Program-made: the position numbers and the translations under genes
The notes under the pieces: generated by a model
Seen by the model: only the letters and a program-made list of their open reading frames with translations
Databases searched by the model: none
What the model was told of the DNA's origin: nothing
In this document: piece after piece, positions 1 through 10,794 of the stretch
Layout of the letters: every line of letters starts with the position of its first letter
How positions within the stretch are numbered: the first letter of the stretch is position 1
From: Carboxylicivirga sediminis
GTDB lineage: Bacteria > Bacteroidota > Bacteroidia > Bacteroidales > Marinilabiliaceae
Assembly (NCBI RefSeq): GCF_018156225.1
Contig: NZ_JAGTAR010000048.1
Coordinates: forward strand, 1-36,868
Direction: 5' to 3'
Length of the DNA: 36,868 bases

Positions 1-3000
1 TCCGACAGTTTCACTTATACCGTTAATGACAACAACGGAGTAACATCAAATACCGCAACTGTTAACATTACCATTACGCCTCAGAACGATCCGCCTACAG
101 CGGCTGATGACAGCAACAGCGGTACAGAAGATAATCCTGTTTCGGTTAATGTAACCTCCAACGATTTGGATACTGATGGCACAATTGACCCTGCTACTGT
201 AGATCTTAATCCGACACTGGCCAACAGGCAAACAACATACAGCAGCACAAATGGTGAATGGTCGGTTAATAACAGTGGAATGGTTACATTCACGCCCAAT
301 GCCAACTGGAATGGCACTGAATCAATTACCTATGTGGTAGCCGATAACAATGGTCTTTTCTCTAACCAGGCTACCATTGAAATAACAATTACTGCCGTAA
401 ACGATGCACCCACAGCATTTAATGACAGCAACAGCGGTCTCGAAGACAACCCCGTTTCTGTAAATGTAACCTCCAATGATTCGGACATCGATGGCACAAT
501 CAATATAGCGTCTGTCGATCTTAATCCATCGCTGGCCAACAGGCAAACCACATATAGCAGTACCAACGGAGAGTGGACCGTGGATAACAGTGGAATTGTC
601 ACATTCACACCAAACACCAACTGGAACGGCACAGAATCAATCACCTATGTGGTGGCCGATAACGGTGGGCTTTTCTCCAATCAGGCAACTATTCAGATAA
701 CTATTTCTGCTGACAACGATGGACCTGTTTTTACATCAAGCCCTGTAACTACTGCCACCGAAGATGCACTATACACATATAATATTACAGCCACAGATGT
801 GGATGGACAGCCTATAAACTTTGCCATCACGACTAATCCTGGTTGGCTGTCATTAGATGATAACGGTGATGGAACAGCCACCCTATCAGGTACGCCTATC
901 AATGACTATGTTGGCAATAATGGTGTAGTGATTTCTGTATCGGACGGAACTGCAAACACAACACAAGCCTTTACTATTAATGTAGTAAACACAAATGATG
1001 CGCCTGTTTTTACTTCAACAGCAACAACAGCAGCCAACGAAGATGAGTTATACACATATAACGTCGTTACTAATGATGTGGATGGACAAACACCATCAAT
1101 CACGCTTACCACCAATCCTGGTTGGTTATCATTAGATGATAACGGCGATGGAACGGCCACCTTATCGGGTACACCTACCAATGATCATGTTGGCAACAAT
1201 AGCGTTACCCTCACAGCATCCGATGGCATAACCAGTACCGAACAAAATTTTACCATCTCAGTAAGTAATGTGAATGATTCTCCGGTATTCACATCAAATC
1301 CGCCTACATCGGCAACAGAAGATGCTCCTTATAGCTACGATGTGATAGCTACCGATGTTGACTTGGGTGAAACACCATCATTTACTTTAACGACCAATCC
1401 TGGCTGGTTAACCATAAATGACAATGGCGATGGAACAGCCACGCTAACTGGTACACCAACCAATGAATATGTTGGCAATAACAATGTGACTATTACCGCA
1501 TCAGATGGAACAGCGAATGTCCAGCAACCCTTTATAATCAATGTAATTAATACAAATGATGCGCCTGTTTTTACAGCATTCAATCCGCCTGCTACAATTG
1601 CACAAGGAACACTCTACGATTACACAATAACCACCAGTGACGATGATGGAGATATTCCTGATTTATCAATGCAGCAAGGGCCTGCCTGGCTTAATTTTGT
1701 TGATGAGAATGATGGAACAGCCACATTATTTGGCACTCCTTCTAACAGTGACGTAGGCTCTTACACCATCATCATCAGGGCCGATGATGGAACAACAACC
1801 ACCGATGAATCATTTGATATTACTGTGACTAATGTAAACGACGATCCTGAATTTACATCTACAGCCATTCTTTCGGTTAATGAAGATGAAGAATATAACT
1901 ACCCAATTATTGTAACAGACCCGGATAGTGATGCAATTACGTTAACAGCACCCACCAAACCAGATTGGCTGACATTTACTGATAATACTGACGGTACCGG
2001 ATCGCTTATCGGAACTCCTACCAACGCTAACGTTGGAACACACAATGTTATTTTAATAGCAGAGGATCCTAACGGAGGCGGAGACATCCAGAACTTTAAT
2101 ATCACAGTGGTGAATGTGAATGATGCACCTGTTATCTCCAATATTTCACGATCAACACCAGAAAATGTTGCAATAACTATTACATTGAGTGGCTTCGCCA
2201 GCGATGATGACAACAACCTCGATATCTCGTCTCTGATAGTTGTCGATCAACCTGTTTCAGGTTCTGTATCTATTAATGCGACATCAGGCGATGTAACCTA
2301 CACACCTAATGCCGGTTTTGCTGGCAATGATAGTTTTACACTGCAAATAAGTGATACTGATGGCGCCACCAGTAATGTAGGTTCTGTGCAAATACAAGTA
2401 TCAAACGAAGCCCCCAACGCTGTTGATGATGCATTTACAATTGATGAAGATACGCCATCAAACTTCACTATTTTGGCAAATGATACCGATCCTCAAAACA
2501 ATATTGATCCATCTTCAGTCACTATCATTACACAGGTAAGCAATGGTACGCTAACTGTTAATGCAAACGGAACAGTTGATTACACCCCAAATAGCAACTA
2601 CAATGGCTCTGATGCCTTTGCCTATGAAGTTAGTGACACAGATGGCTATACCGATCAAGCTTCGGTGAATATAACCATTACGGCAGTTAATGATGCACCA
2701 AACCTAGCGGCTGATAGTTATACCATAAATGAAGATACGCCAATTGACATGAATGTGTTGGGCAATGACAGTGATGTGGAAAACAGCGTAGAACCAAGCT
2801 CCATACAAATCGAAGCTTCTGCTACAAATGGGACTGTAACTATTAATGGTGACTATACCATCCGCTATGAACCTAATTTAAATTTTAATGGCAGTGATAG
2901 CTTTAGTTATTCAGCTGCTGATGCTGATGGCTTGCGTAGTCAGGCAAATGTTGAAATTACCATCACACCAGCCAATGATGCACCTGTATTTACCTCATCA

Positions 3001-6000
3001 CCTTTAGAGGAAGCTACTCAGGATGCGCCATACAACTACTCTATTACCACCAACGATGTCGATGGTGACACACCAACCATTGATGCTGTTTTTAGCGCCT
3101 CCTGGTTGAGTTTTACCGATAATGGGAATGGAACAGCTACTTTAAGTGGCACGCCAACAAATGACGACATTAATGTTTATCCAATAGAAATTACAGTGAG
3201 TGATGGTACATTAAGCAATACTCAATCATTTAGCATTAGCGTTAACAATGCCAACGATGCACCCGTATTCACCTCCACACCGGTTGAGTCAGCTACAGAA
3301 GATACTCCTTATACCTATAATGTATCGGCCAGTGATATTGATGTTGGTGAAATACCAGTTTTTACAATGGAAAGTGGTCCTACCTGGTTAACACTAACTG
3401 ATAATACTGATGGTACAGCCGTATTGACAGGCACACCACTAAATGAGCATGTGGGCACCCATAATGTAACATTAAGAGCTGCCGATGCTGCAACATATGC
3501 TGAACAAACATTTACAGTTACTGTTACCAACACAAATGATGCACCGGTATTTACATCTTCACCAATAATTACAATTGATGAGGATACAGAGTACGATTAT
3601 AGCATTACCTGCAGCGACGATGATGGCAATGCAATAAGCATCCAGGGTGTTGTAATACCAACTTGGCTAACATTTACTGACAATGGCAATGGAAGTGCCT
3701 CATTAACCGGCACACCAACTAACAGTCAGGTCGGCCAACATGCTGTAAGCCTGAGTGTGAGTGATGGTACGGCCACAACATCCCAAAATTTCACCATTGA
3801 AGTAGTTAATGTCAACGATGCACCAGTATTATCTGATGCCAACTATTCAACACCTGAAAATACGCCTGTATCAATATTATTTGTAGATATCAGCGAGGAT
3901 GTGGACGGTAATATTGATGCAACATCCTTAAGAGTTGTTCAGCAGCCGAATGATGGCTCGGTAAGCATTGATCCGTCCTCTGGCAACATGACTTACACGC
4001 CTGAAGATGGTTTCTCCGGCACCGATCGATTCACTGTCCGTGTTAACGACACCGATGGAGCTAACAGTAATATCGCTTCAATTGAAATACTTGTTTCAAA
4101 CGAGGCACCTAACGCTGTTAACGACAGTTATACAACCGATGAAGACACACCTGTAGTTTGTGATGTACTGGAGAATGATATTGATCCTCAGGATAATATA
4201 TTAGCAAATACATTATCAATTACTAACCAACCTACCAAAGGAGTAGTTAGCGTTAACGGCTCCAACGGAACTATTACCTATACACCAAACGCCAACGAAA
4301 ACGGCGCAGACAGTTTCACCTATGAGGTGTGTGACGCTGATGGTTATTGCGATCAGGCCACTGTTAGTATGAATATAAACCCGGTTAATGATCCTCCGGT
4401 TATCAATGGTGACAGCTATGTGTTAAATGAAGATCAGAGTATGGATTTACCAATATTGGATAACGATACTGATATTGATAGCGAAATAAATCCTGCTTCA
4501 TTGGCCATTACAAGTGATGCTACTAATGGAACTTTAACCATCAATTCAAACTCAATAACCTACACGCCTAATCAGGACTACAATGGCAATGATAGTTTTA
4601 GTTATTCGGTAGCCGACGAACAAGGTTTAAGCGGAGAAGCAACTGTTAACCTGACTATTAATCCGGTAAACGATCGGCCTATTGCCATGGACGATGAAGG
4701 CGAAACGTCTGATGTAGCCTCCATTGTGATTAACGTTGCTGCAAATGATATTGATGTGGATAATAACCTGAATCTGGCCTCCATCATGATTACCAGGGCG
4801 CCTGATCATGGAACTGCAACGGTAAACGGCTCAACCGGTAATGTTACTTATATACCTGATTTAAATTACTATGGTGCTGACACCTATCAATACCAGATAT
4901 GTGACACCGATGGGGAATGCTCAACTGCAACTGTCAGATTAACTGTAAGAACCGGAAATGCTCAACCCATTGCCGATCCGATCTATAAAGTGGTTGGTGA
5001 AGATGGTGTATTAACAAACATAAGACCATTGGAAAGTGTGATTGATCCCAATGGCAACCTTGATAACGGAAGCCTAACCATCGAAGTTGAACCTCAACAT
5101 GGCGAAGTAACGCTTCAGAACGAAATTGTCACTTATAAACCCTTTGAGAACTATTATGGTAATGACACGATTGTATACAGTATCTGCGATTTAGGCGAAC
5201 CTCCTTTATGCGATCAGGATACCATCTTTATCAGAGTACTCAGCGTTAATGATGCGCCAGTTGCCAGCGATTACATACTGGAAGCAACAGAAGGAACGCC
5301 GGCCTCTGTTAATCTGGCAGAATTAGGCACCGACATTGAGATGGATGAGCTGACCATAGCATTACCAGATGATCTACCGGGCATCCCGGGCATTTTATCT
5401 ATTATTGATGAAACGACTCTGGAGTTCACCGCCAATATTGGTAGCTTGTGCTCTACTTTTAATGTTGATTACATATTACTTGACAGCAATGGAGGGAAGG
5501 ACACAGCTGAAGTGGTTATAAAAGTACTACCCATCGATTCGGATGGAGATAATATACCAGATGCCACCGAAAACAGTGAGCTCAACAACCTTGATTCGGA
5601 TAATGATGGCATCCCTGATTACCTGGATGAAGATTCGGATAACGATGGCATAACTGACCTGATCGAAGGCAATATCAATGACCTTTGTAATGATGTACCG
5701 CAAGACACAGATAACGACGGTACTCCTGATTACCTGGATGAAGATTCGGATAATGACCTTGTTTCGGATCTTGATGAAGGATACGATGACTGCGATAATG
5801 ATGGCATACCTAATGCTATTGATAGCTTTGACAATTGCACCAGCAGAGCATTAAATATTCCTGAAGTATTTGTCCCTGGCAGTTCTGTTAAAGAACAACA
5901 GCATTTTACCATTAAAGGCGCCGAGGCTTTAGTTGGCGACGAACTGTTTGTTTTTAACCGTTGGGGCGGGCAAGTTTACTACAGTGCTGACTATGACAAC

Positions 6001-6126
6001 ACATGGCGTGGACTTTCATCGTCGAGTATGTTAGGAAGTGAAGAACTACCTGAAGGCACCTATTTCTATGTTTACAAAACAAAAGAAGGCCAAGTAATTA
6101 AAGGAACAGTTTACATTAAGCGATAA
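1..6126 (+). CDS. Giant cadherin-like/Ig-like repeat adhesin with type B T9SS C-terminal domain (5' partial)
   Basis: The reading frame is open from base 1, so the start and signal peptide lie outside the window; 2041 residues are visible. Almost the whole protein is a string of about 90-105-residue beta-sandwich repeats of two kinds. One kind has an EDTPxxxxVLxNDxDxxN start and ends NGxDSFTYxVxDxxG (Big_9/tandem-95 cadherin-like). The other carries [20 protein letters not shown] and ends in [12 protein letters not shown] (dystroglycan-type cadherin-like). A calcium-binding thrombospondin type 3-like stretch of [18 protein letters not shown] units follows (about nt 5530-5840). The last ~90 residues form a gliding-motility-associated (CHU_C, type B) sorting domain with [10 protein letters not shown] and [11 protein letters not shown]. 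The protein is probably exported by the T9SS and displayed on the surface as an adhesin. The PorP/SprF gene 10 bp downstream is its likely partner. The N-terminal functional domain cannot be seen. Confidence 0.93.
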   Translation, partial: SDSFTYTVNDNNGVTSNTATVNITITPQNDPPTAADDSNSGTEDNPVSVNVTSNDLDTDGTIDPATVDLNPTLANRQTTYSSTNGEWSVNNSGMVTFTPNANWNGTESITYVVADNNGLFSNQATIEITITAVNDAPTAFNDSNSGLEDNPVSVNVTSNDSDIDGTINIASVDLNPSLANRQTTYSSTNGEWTVDNSGIVTFTPNTNWNGTESITYVVADNGGLFSNQATIQITISADNDGPVFTSSPVTTATEDALYTYNITATDVDGQPINFAITTNPGWLSLDDNGDGTATLSGTPINDYVGNNGVVISVSDGTANTTQAFTINVVNTNDAPVFTSTATTAANEDELYTYNVVTNDVDGQTPSITLTTNPGWLSLDDNGDGTATLSGTPTNDHVGNNSVTLTASDGITSTEQNFTISVSNVNDSPVFTSNPPTSATEDAPYSYDVIATDVDLGETPSFTLTTNPGWLTINDNGDGTATLTGTPTNEYVGNNNVTITASDGTANVQQPFIINVINTNDAPVFTAFNPPATIAQGTLYDYTITTSDDDGDIPDLSMQQGPAWLNFVDENDGTATLFGTPSNSDVGSYTIIIRADDGTTTTDESFDITVTNVNDDPEFTSTAILSVNEDEEYNYPIIVTDPDSDAITLTAPTKPDWLTFTDNTDGTGSLIGTPTNANVGTHNVILIAEDPNGGGDIQNFNITVVNVNDAPVISNISRSTPENVAITITLSGFASDDDNNLDISSLIVVDQPVSGSVSINATSGDVTYTPNAGFAGNDSFTLQISDTDGATSNVGSVQIQVSNEAPNAVDDAFTIDEDTPSNFTILANDTDPQNNIDPSSVTIITQVSNGTLTVNANGTVDYTPNSNYNGSDAFAYEVSDTDGYTDQASVNITITAVNDAPNLAADSYTINEDTPIDMNVLGNDSDVENSVEPSSIQIEASATNGTVTINGDYTIRYEPNLNFNGSDSFSYSAADADGLRSQANVEITITPANDAPVFTSSPLEEATQDAPYNYSITTNDVDGDTPTIDAVFSASWLSFTDNGNGTATLSGTPTNDDINVYPIEITVSDGTLSNTQSFSISVNNANDAPVFTSTPVESATEDTPYTYNVSASDIDVGEIPVFTMESGPTWLTLTDNTDGTAVLTGTPLNEHVGTHNVTLRAADAATYAEQTFTVTVTNTNDAPVFTSSPIITIDEDTEYDYSITCSDDDGNAISIQGVVIPTWLTFTDNGNGSASLTGTPTNSQVGQHAVSLSVSDGTATTSQNFTIEVVNVNDAPVLSDANYSTPENTPVSILFVDISEDVDGNIDATSLRVVQQPNDGSVSIDPSSGNMTYTPEDGFSGTDRFTVRVNDTDGANSNIASIEILVSNEAPNAVNDSYTTDEDTPVVCDVLENDIDPQDNILANTLSITNQPTKGVVSVNGSNGTITYTPNANENGADSFTYEVCDADGYCDQATVSMNINPVNDPPVINGDSYVLNEDQSMDLPILDNDTDIDSEINPASLAITSDATNGTLTINSNSITYTPNQDYNGNDSFSYSVADEQGLSGEATVNLTINPVNDRPIAMDDEGETSDVASIVINVAANDIDVDNNLNLASIMITRAPDHGTATVNGSTGNVTYIPDLNYYGADTYQYQICDTDGECSTATVRLTVRTGNAQPIADPIYKVVGEDGVLTNIRPLESVIDPNGNLDNGSLTIEVEPQHGEVTLQNEIVTYKPFENYYGNDTIVYSICDLGEPPLCDQDTIFIRVLSVNDAPVASDYILEATEGTPASVNLAELGTDIEMDELTIALPDDLPGIPGILSIIDETTLEFTANIGSLCSTFNVDYILLDSNGGKDTAEVVIKVLPIDSDGDNIPDATENSELNNLDSDNDGIPDYLDEDSDNDGITDLIEGNINDLCNDVPQDTDNDGTPDYLDEDSDNDLVSDLDEGYDDCDNDGIPNAIDSFDNCTSRALNIPEVFVPGSSVKEQQHFTIKGAEALVGDELFVFNRWGGQVYYSADYDNTWRGLSSSSMLGSEELPEGTYFYVYKTKEGQVIKGTVYIKR

Positions 6127-6136
6127 AACAGATACC

Positions 6137-7120
6137 ATGACAATTATTTCCATAAATAATAAAGAGGCATCGCTTAGTCGACGCAATATCACGAAATACG
6201 CAGGGCTTGTTGCTGCAGTAATGCTTTTATGGCTCCCTAATTTGGCAAAAGCGCAGCAAGATCCTATGTATACGCAATACATGTTCAATACATTGGCTTA
6301 CAATCCTGCCTATGCTGGTTCCCGGGAAGTACTAAGCCTGATGGCCTTATCGCGCCATCAGTGGGTAGGTTTTGAAGGTGCTCCATCAACACAAACACTT
6401 ACGGCTCACTCTTCAGTAGGTAATAATGTGGGACTTGGCTTTACTGTTATGCACGACAGGCTTGACCCAACCACCCAAAGTGGTGTATATTTCGATTATG
6501 CCTACCGCATCAGAACCTCTGCAAAAGGCAAACTATCCTTTGGTATAAAAGGTGGATTTAACTTCTACCAGAATCGAATCTCATCATTGAGTACAGGTCG
6601 TGTTGATGAAGATCCCAGTTTATTGGGCAGTGATTATTCAAAGCTTTTGCCCAACTTTGGGTTTGGTCTATTCTATTATACCGACAAATTCTACCTGGGT
6701 GCTTCTATCCCCAAACTGCTGGAAAATAAACTGGCAGATGGCGACATTGAAGTGCTAGGCACAAGTGGTAAAGAAAACCGGCACTACTTCATTACCAGTG
6801 GATATGTTTTTGATCTGAGCAATAGCCTGAAGTTCAAGCCGAGCATATTGGCACGCTTTACACAGGCAGCTCCAATGTCAATGGATATTAACCTCAACCT
6901 TTTATACAACGAAAAATTCTGGTTCGGTGGTTTTTATCGCCTCAATGATGCATTTGGCGCCATCGTACAATACCAGTTTAACCAACAGTTTAAAGTGGGT
7001 TATGGATACGACATGACAACATCGGAACTTAGTAAATACAATAATGGTACACACGAAATAATGCTGCTTTATGAATTCAATTTCACAAAAGAGAAAGTAC
7101 AGCACCCAAGATATTTTTAA
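6137..7120 (+). CDS. PorP/SprF family type IX secretion system membrane protein
   Basis: This 327-residue protein has an N-terminal signal segment (hydrophobic GLVAAVMLLWLPNLAKA, cleavage likely before QQDP). It then shows the PorP/SprF signature QDPMYTQYMFNTLAYNPAYAGS, followed by SRHQWVGFEGAPSTQTLTAH. The rest alternates short amphipathic strands as in an outer-membrane beta-barrel and ends with the family-typical HEIMLLYEF. Length is normal for the family (about 300-340). It lies 10 bp after the giant adhesin and 1 bp before the next gene, so the three are almost certainly co-transcribed. In Flavobacterium the relative SprF is needed to export the adhesin SprB; by analogy this one should serve the adhesin encoded just upstream (inference). 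Confidence 0.93.
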   Translation: MTIISINNKEASLSRRNITKYAGLVAAVMLLWLPNLAKAQQDPMYTQYMFNTLAYNPAYAGSREVLSLMALSRHQWVGFEGAPSTQTLTAHSSVGNNVGLGFTVMHDRLDPTTQSGVYFDYAYRIRTSAKGKLSFGIKGGFNFYQNRISSLSTGRVDEDPSLLGSDYSKLLPNFGFGLFYYTDKFYLGASIPKLLENKLADGDIEVLGTSGKENRHYFITSGYVFDLSNSLKFKPSILARFTQAAPMSMDINLNLLYNEKFWFGGFYRLNDAFGAIVQYQFNQQFKVGYGYDMTTSELSKYNNGTHEIMLLYEFNFTKEKVQHPRYF

Positions 7121-7121
7121 T

Positions 7122-8627
7122 ATGAGGTATTTAACACTGATACTAATAATTAGTTTCACACAGTTTTCACTTGCCCAGTCAAAAGAACTGGAAAAAGCAG
7201 ATGAACTCTTTCATTGTTTCAATTACACGAAAGCCATTGAATCCTACATGAAACTGTTGGATGAGGGTCAACATGCCTATTACTGCACAAAAAAAATAGC
7301 CGAGTCATACGCCAAACTGCATGATAGCTCCGAAGCCATTCAATGGTATAAAAAGTGTATTGATTTTCCTGATTTTGAATCAGATATATATCTGAGACTG
7401 GGACAAGAGCTATTAAAAGAGGGACAACAGGAGGAAGCTTATCGTTTTTTTCAGGATTATTATAAACAGAAGGAACTGCCACACCAGCTCATGTCCATAT
7501 CATTATTGGACTATTACGATGATATTCTGCGCGATTCCACCCGCTATCAAATCATTCCACTCACCATTAACACAAAATACGATGAGTTTGGACCTGCATT
7601 ATATAACGATGAGATGGTTTTTACATCCAATCGCCCCATAAAGAGTATATCAAGGCACAAGGATGTACAAACAGGTCAATCATTTTTCAACCTTTATTTA
7701 GTGGATAAAACAAGCCCTAATGCCGAGTTATTCAGTAAAGAGTTACAATCAAAATATAATGATGGCCCTTTGTGCTTTTCGAATGATATGCAAACGGCAT
7801 ACATCACTCGTAATACAAGCTCATCCAACAAGCACATAAACACCTTAGATGTCTTTGTTTCGAGAAAAGAAGGTGATAAATGGTCGAAAAACTTGCGCCG
7901 CTTGCCCATCCGCAAAGGCAATTATTCGGTTGCACATGCCTTTCTTTCCGTTGATGGCAAATATATCTTTTTTGCTTCTGACATGCCGGGAGGGTATGGA
8001 GGTATGGACTTATACGCTTGTGAAATAAAAAATGGATTCCTCACACAACCTGTCAACCTCGGCCCCAGAATTAACACCCCTGGCAATGAAATATTCCCAT
8101 TTGCCGATAAAAACGGAACCATTTACTTTGCTTCTGACATGCATCCGGGTTTAGGTGGCTATGATTTATTTTTTTCAAAACTTATCGAGAATGAATACAC
8201 AACACCATTCAATCTTGGCTACCCGGTTAATAGTAAGGCTGATGACTTTAGTTTAGTAATTAGCAGTAACAATCAATTAGGCTTTTTTGCATCCAACCGT
8301 GAGGGAGGTGTAGGTGGCGATGACATTTATGCCTTACAACTCATTCAACCGCTTGATTTTTGTATTATTAACGCCAAAATAATGAGTGAGGTTGATTCAA
8401 CCTTACTGTCAAATGCGTTGATTGATATCATCGAACTGGAATCAGGGCTTAAAATGACGCTTAAAACTGATCGCTCCGGGCAGTTTGAATGTTATTTGAA
8501 AAAAGATAAAAAATATTCATTTCAGGTACGTCGGAAACTTTATACTGACTTTAAGGGAGTTCTGAGTCCCGAGGAATTGGGAAGGTATGATATATTGAAG
8601 CTAAACATTGCGCTTAAAGAAAAGTAG
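7122..8627 (+). CDS. TPR/PD40 (WD40-like propeller) envelope protein, PorE-like but without OmpA domain
   Basis: I chose the ATG at 7122 because it begins a clear signal peptide (MRYLTLILIISFTQFSLAQS) one base after the PorP stop; an in-frame ATG at 7071 would overlap PorP and hide the signal. The 501-residue product has TPR-like helices (about residues 20-125). PD40 propeller blades follow at about 150-385, with SVDGKYIFFASDMPGGYGGMD, NGTIYFASDMHPGLGGYDLFF-type and LGFFASNREGGVGGDDIYAL-type motifs. A carboxypeptidase-regulatory-like beta domain is last (about 405-500). This order matches the start of PorE/OmpA-type T9SS proteins, which usually end with a peptidoglycan-binding OmpA domain; here the protein stops before it. 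The operon suggests a role in holding or exporting the adhesin; the exact function is unknown. Confidence 0.85.
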   Translation: MRYLTLILIISFTQFSLAQSKELEKADELFHCFNYTKAIESYMKLLDEGQHAYYCTKKIAESYAKLHDSSEAIQWYKKCIDFPDFESDIYLRLGQELLKEGQQEEAYRFFQDYYKQKELPHQLMSISLLDYYDDILRDSTRYQIIPLTINTKYDEFGPALYNDEMVFTSNRPIKSISRHKDVQTGQSFFNLYLVDKTSPNAELFSKELQSKYNDGPLCFSNDMQTAYITRNTSSSNKHINTLDVFVSRKEGDKWSKNLRRLPIRKGNYSVAHAFLSVDGKYIFFASDMPGGYGGMDLYACEIKNGFLTQPVNLGPRINTPGNEIFPFADKNGTIYFASDMHPGLGGYDLFFSKLIENEYTTPFNLGYPVNSKADDFSLVISSNNQLGFFASNREGGVGGDDIYALQLIQPLDFCIINAKIMSEVDSTLLSNALIDIIELESGLKMTLKTDRSGQFECYLKKDKKYSFQVRRKLYTDFKGVLSPEELGRYDILKLNIALKEK

Positions 8628-8651
8628 GTCTTTTCAAGCCGTCTATTTTAT

Positions 8652-8659
8652 TACTTTTG
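8652..8659 (+). promoter_or_regulatory. Bacteroidota -7 box (TAnnTTTG) for the radical SAM gene
   Basis: TACTTTTG matches the Bacteroidota -7 consensus TAnnTTTG exactly. It ends only 5 bases before the ATG at 8665, so the transcript would start at or very near the start codon and be leaderless. No convincing TTG at the -33 position is visible. Confidence 0.5.
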
Positions 8660-8664
8660 CGGCG

Positions 8665-9558
8665 ATGAATGAATCGTTTTTAGTCTATCACGAGCCCGTA
8701 TTTCGTCCTCCTTCGGAGGCAAATTCAGTTATACTACAGGTAACGCATGGTTGCAAATGGAATAAGTGTACATTTTGTGAAATGTACACCAGCAAGCATT
8801 ACTCTGTAAAGCCATTGAGCACCATCAAAAAAGAGATCAGGATATTAGCAGAAATACATCCGTCTGCCAAGCGTTTATTTATTGGCGATGGAGATCTGTT
8901 TACAGTGGAATTTTCGCTGATCATGAAAATTCTGGATTGTATCAAAAAAGGCCTGCCAACGATTCAAAGAATTTCTGCGTACGCTTCATCCAGAGCACTG
9001 GCTGCTTATAGTCTTGAGCAACTAGAAGCTATGGAGGCTGCCGGACTTGACTTGCTCTACATTGGGCTGGAATCGGGTGATGATGATGTGCTGAAATTGA
9101 TGAATAAAGGCACAACTGCTGCCCAGCAGGCTGAAGCCTGTAAAACAGCCAAAAAAGCAGGCATCAAAATCTCAGTGATGATTCTGAATGGGCTCGGCGG
9201 CAAAGTTTACACCCAACAACATGCCATTAATTCGGCTAAATTGCTTAATATTATTCAGCCCGATATATTAGCCCTGCTGGTAATATCATTCCCTTACGGA
9301 TATAATCACTTTCAAGCGCGGGTTAAAGGGTACTTTGAACCGCTATCTCAATTAGAGATGCTTAAAGAAATGCGTCTTTTATTGAGTCATCTGGAACTGG
9401 AAAGCACTGTTTTCAGAAGTGATCACGCCTCAAATTACCTGGTTTTTAAAGGTGGATTAAATCGCGACAAAGACAAGTTTATTCAGCAGTTGGATCATAT
9501 TATTGAGCACACAATACATGTCCCCAGCCCTCACCTGAATGAAACTAGGGAGTTATAA
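8665..9558 (+). CDS. Radical SAM protein of the CX4CX2C (GCxxNKCTFC) family
   Basis: The ATG at 8665 gives a 297-residue protein starting MNESFLVYHEPVFRPPSEAN. The frame is open from 8608, but that start would lie inside the previous gene and add residues unrelated to the family. The motif GCKWNKCTFCEMY carries three cysteines spaced CX4CX2C, expected to bind the 4Fe-4S cluster that cleaves S-adenosylmethionine. Further radical-SAM signs are GDGDLF (strand 2), ISAYASSRAL, the LLYIGLESGDDDVLKLMNKG loop and VMILNGLGG. It belongs to the COG1032-like group of cytoplasmic enzymes with the extra residue between the first two cysteines; the substrate is unknown. It converges with the MFS gene, stops 9 bp apart. 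Confidence 0.85.
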   Translation: MNESFLVYHEPVFRPPSEANSVILQVTHGCKWNKCTFCEMYTSKHYSVKPLSTIKKEIRILAEIHPSAKRLFIGDGDLFTVEFSLIMKILDCIKKGLPTIQRISAYASSRALAAYSLEQLEAMEAAGLDLLYIGLESGDDDVLKLMNKGTTAAQQAEACKTAKKAGIKISVMILNGLGGKVYTQQHAINSAKLLNIIQPDILALLVISFPYGYNHFQARVKGYFEPLSQLEMLKEMRLLLSHLELESTVFRSDHASNYLVFKGGLNRDKDKFIQQLDHIIEHTIHVPSPHLNETREL

Positions 9559-9567
9559 ACGATCATT

Positions 9568-10719
9568 TTATTTTTTCGGCAAAAACAACACAACAGGTAC
9601 CGATAAGAAAGCGAAAGCACCAACAATTTTATAGGTCAGTTCAAGGCTCAGGTAATCACCCATCAGACCAACCAGAAGCACCATTACTGCGCCAATAAGA
9701 AAGGTAGTTGTCATAAAAACAGCATTGACAAAGCTGCTATGCTCTGTTTTGTATTCATTCACAATGGCCAGAAATACAGGCCCGGTGGCAAATAAAAACA
9801 AGCCTGTGGCAATTAAAGCTATTATCTGCAGCCAACCAGTGGTGTTTAAAAAAGTAAAAAATAATACTGGTGCACCAATTGTAGCTATCAAAAGCATATT
9901 ACGACGTCCTATTTTATCAGATATAGTGCCGGCAAAGAAAGTACCAATTACACCGGCCCCTTGCAAGATGGACAGTGCAATACCAGCAAACCACAATGAC
10001 TCGCCCCTGGATTTAAGAAATACCGGCAGGTAAAAAGTTAAGGCTGATTTCATGGCAGCCCTGAAAAAAAGAATAAGTGCAATACTGACGATTAAGGGAA
10101 AGAAACTCTTAAAAGTCTTTAGGTAGGCTAATCCATTACCGCTGTTTACATTTTCGGCTATGGAAATATTTCTTAATCTAAAATATAGTAAAGTGGAAGC
10201 CAGAATACCTGTTGGAATAAAATAAGTTACCCCCTGCATACCCCATAATTCAACAGCACCAAGTACAGCTACCGGACCTGCCGAGCGCGCCAGTTCACCT
10301 CCAACCATATAAAAACTCATGCCCATTCCAATGCGGTCGCCTGACACTTTACGCATCATTACCGGCGATGGGACATGAAAAAACGAGCTGCTGATTCCGC
10401 TAATTAATACCAGTAATACCAATGTTAATTTATCGGGAGCTACCGGCACCAGACTCATAGCAATAGCCGTGATTGCAGGTGTGAAAATGACAAAATACCG
10501 GGCTTTGGTGCGCTCTGCCAATACTCCTACCAAAGGATTGAGCAAGGTGGGCAGGCGCTGCACCACCGACAAAAAACCCGCAAACGTTAAGCTAATGCCC
10601 ATTGTATCGCGCAACAAAGGCAATAATGGCGCTAAAAAGGCCGTGTATATATCGTGAAAAAAATGAGCTACAGCAATCAGGCTCACCTTACCAAGCTGAA
10701 ACTTACCGGGCTTATGCAT
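9568..10719 (-). CDS. MFS transporter, fosmidomycin-resistance (Fsr)-like
   Basis: This 383-residue protein is strongly hydrophobic, with about 11-12 membrane helices. The start AHFFHDIYTAFLAPLLPLLR and the loop SSFFHVPSPVMMRKVSGDRIG...SFYMVGGELARSAGPV resemble the Fsr branch of the major facilitator superfamily. A cytoplasmic DKIGRR loop is present mid-protein. Members export drugs or metabolites by proton antiport; the substrate here cannot be told. The gene stands alone on the minus strand, 75 bp downstream of the DUF3127 gene and separated from it by a terminator hairpin. Confidence 0.85.
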   Translation of the reverse strand: MHKPGKFQLGKVSLIAVAHFFHDIYTAFLAPLLPLLRDTMGISLTFAGFLSVVQRLPTLLNPLVGVLAERTKARYFVIFTPAITAIAMSLVPVAPDKLTLVLLVLISGISSSFFHVPSPVMMRKVSGDRIGMGMSFYMVGGELARSAGPVAVLGAVELWGMQGVTYFIPTGILASTLLYFRLRNISIAENVNSGNGLAYLKTFKSFFPLIVSIALILFFRAAMKSALTFYLPVFLKSRGESLWFAGIALSILQGAGVIGTFFAGTISDKIGRRNMLLIATIGAPVLFFTFLNTTGWLQIIALIATGLFLFATGPVFLAIVNEYKTEHSSFVNAVFMTTTFLIGAVMVLLVGLMGDYLSLELTYKIVGAFAFLSVPVVLFLPKK

Positions 10720-10753
10720 AAATACTACTTTTAAATTTCAGGCATTACGACTG

Positions 10754-10786
10754 CAAAAAAAATCCTGAGCACCAGGCCCAGGATTT
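10754..10786 (-). terminator. Rho-independent terminator of the DUF3127/cyclophilin operon
   Basis: An 8-bp perfect stem AAATCCTG/CAGGATTT (10760-10767 and 10779-10786) is followed, on the minus strand, by a run of T (10754-10760 read in reverse). It lies 9 bp past the DUF3127 stop. Confidence 0.75.
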
Positions 10787-10794
10787 CTGTCTTG

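Noticed and set aside
81-5912. Several minus-strand open frames inside the giant adhesin gene
   Set aside because: They are shadows caused by the repetitive, stop-poor coding strand and have no domains or starts of their own.
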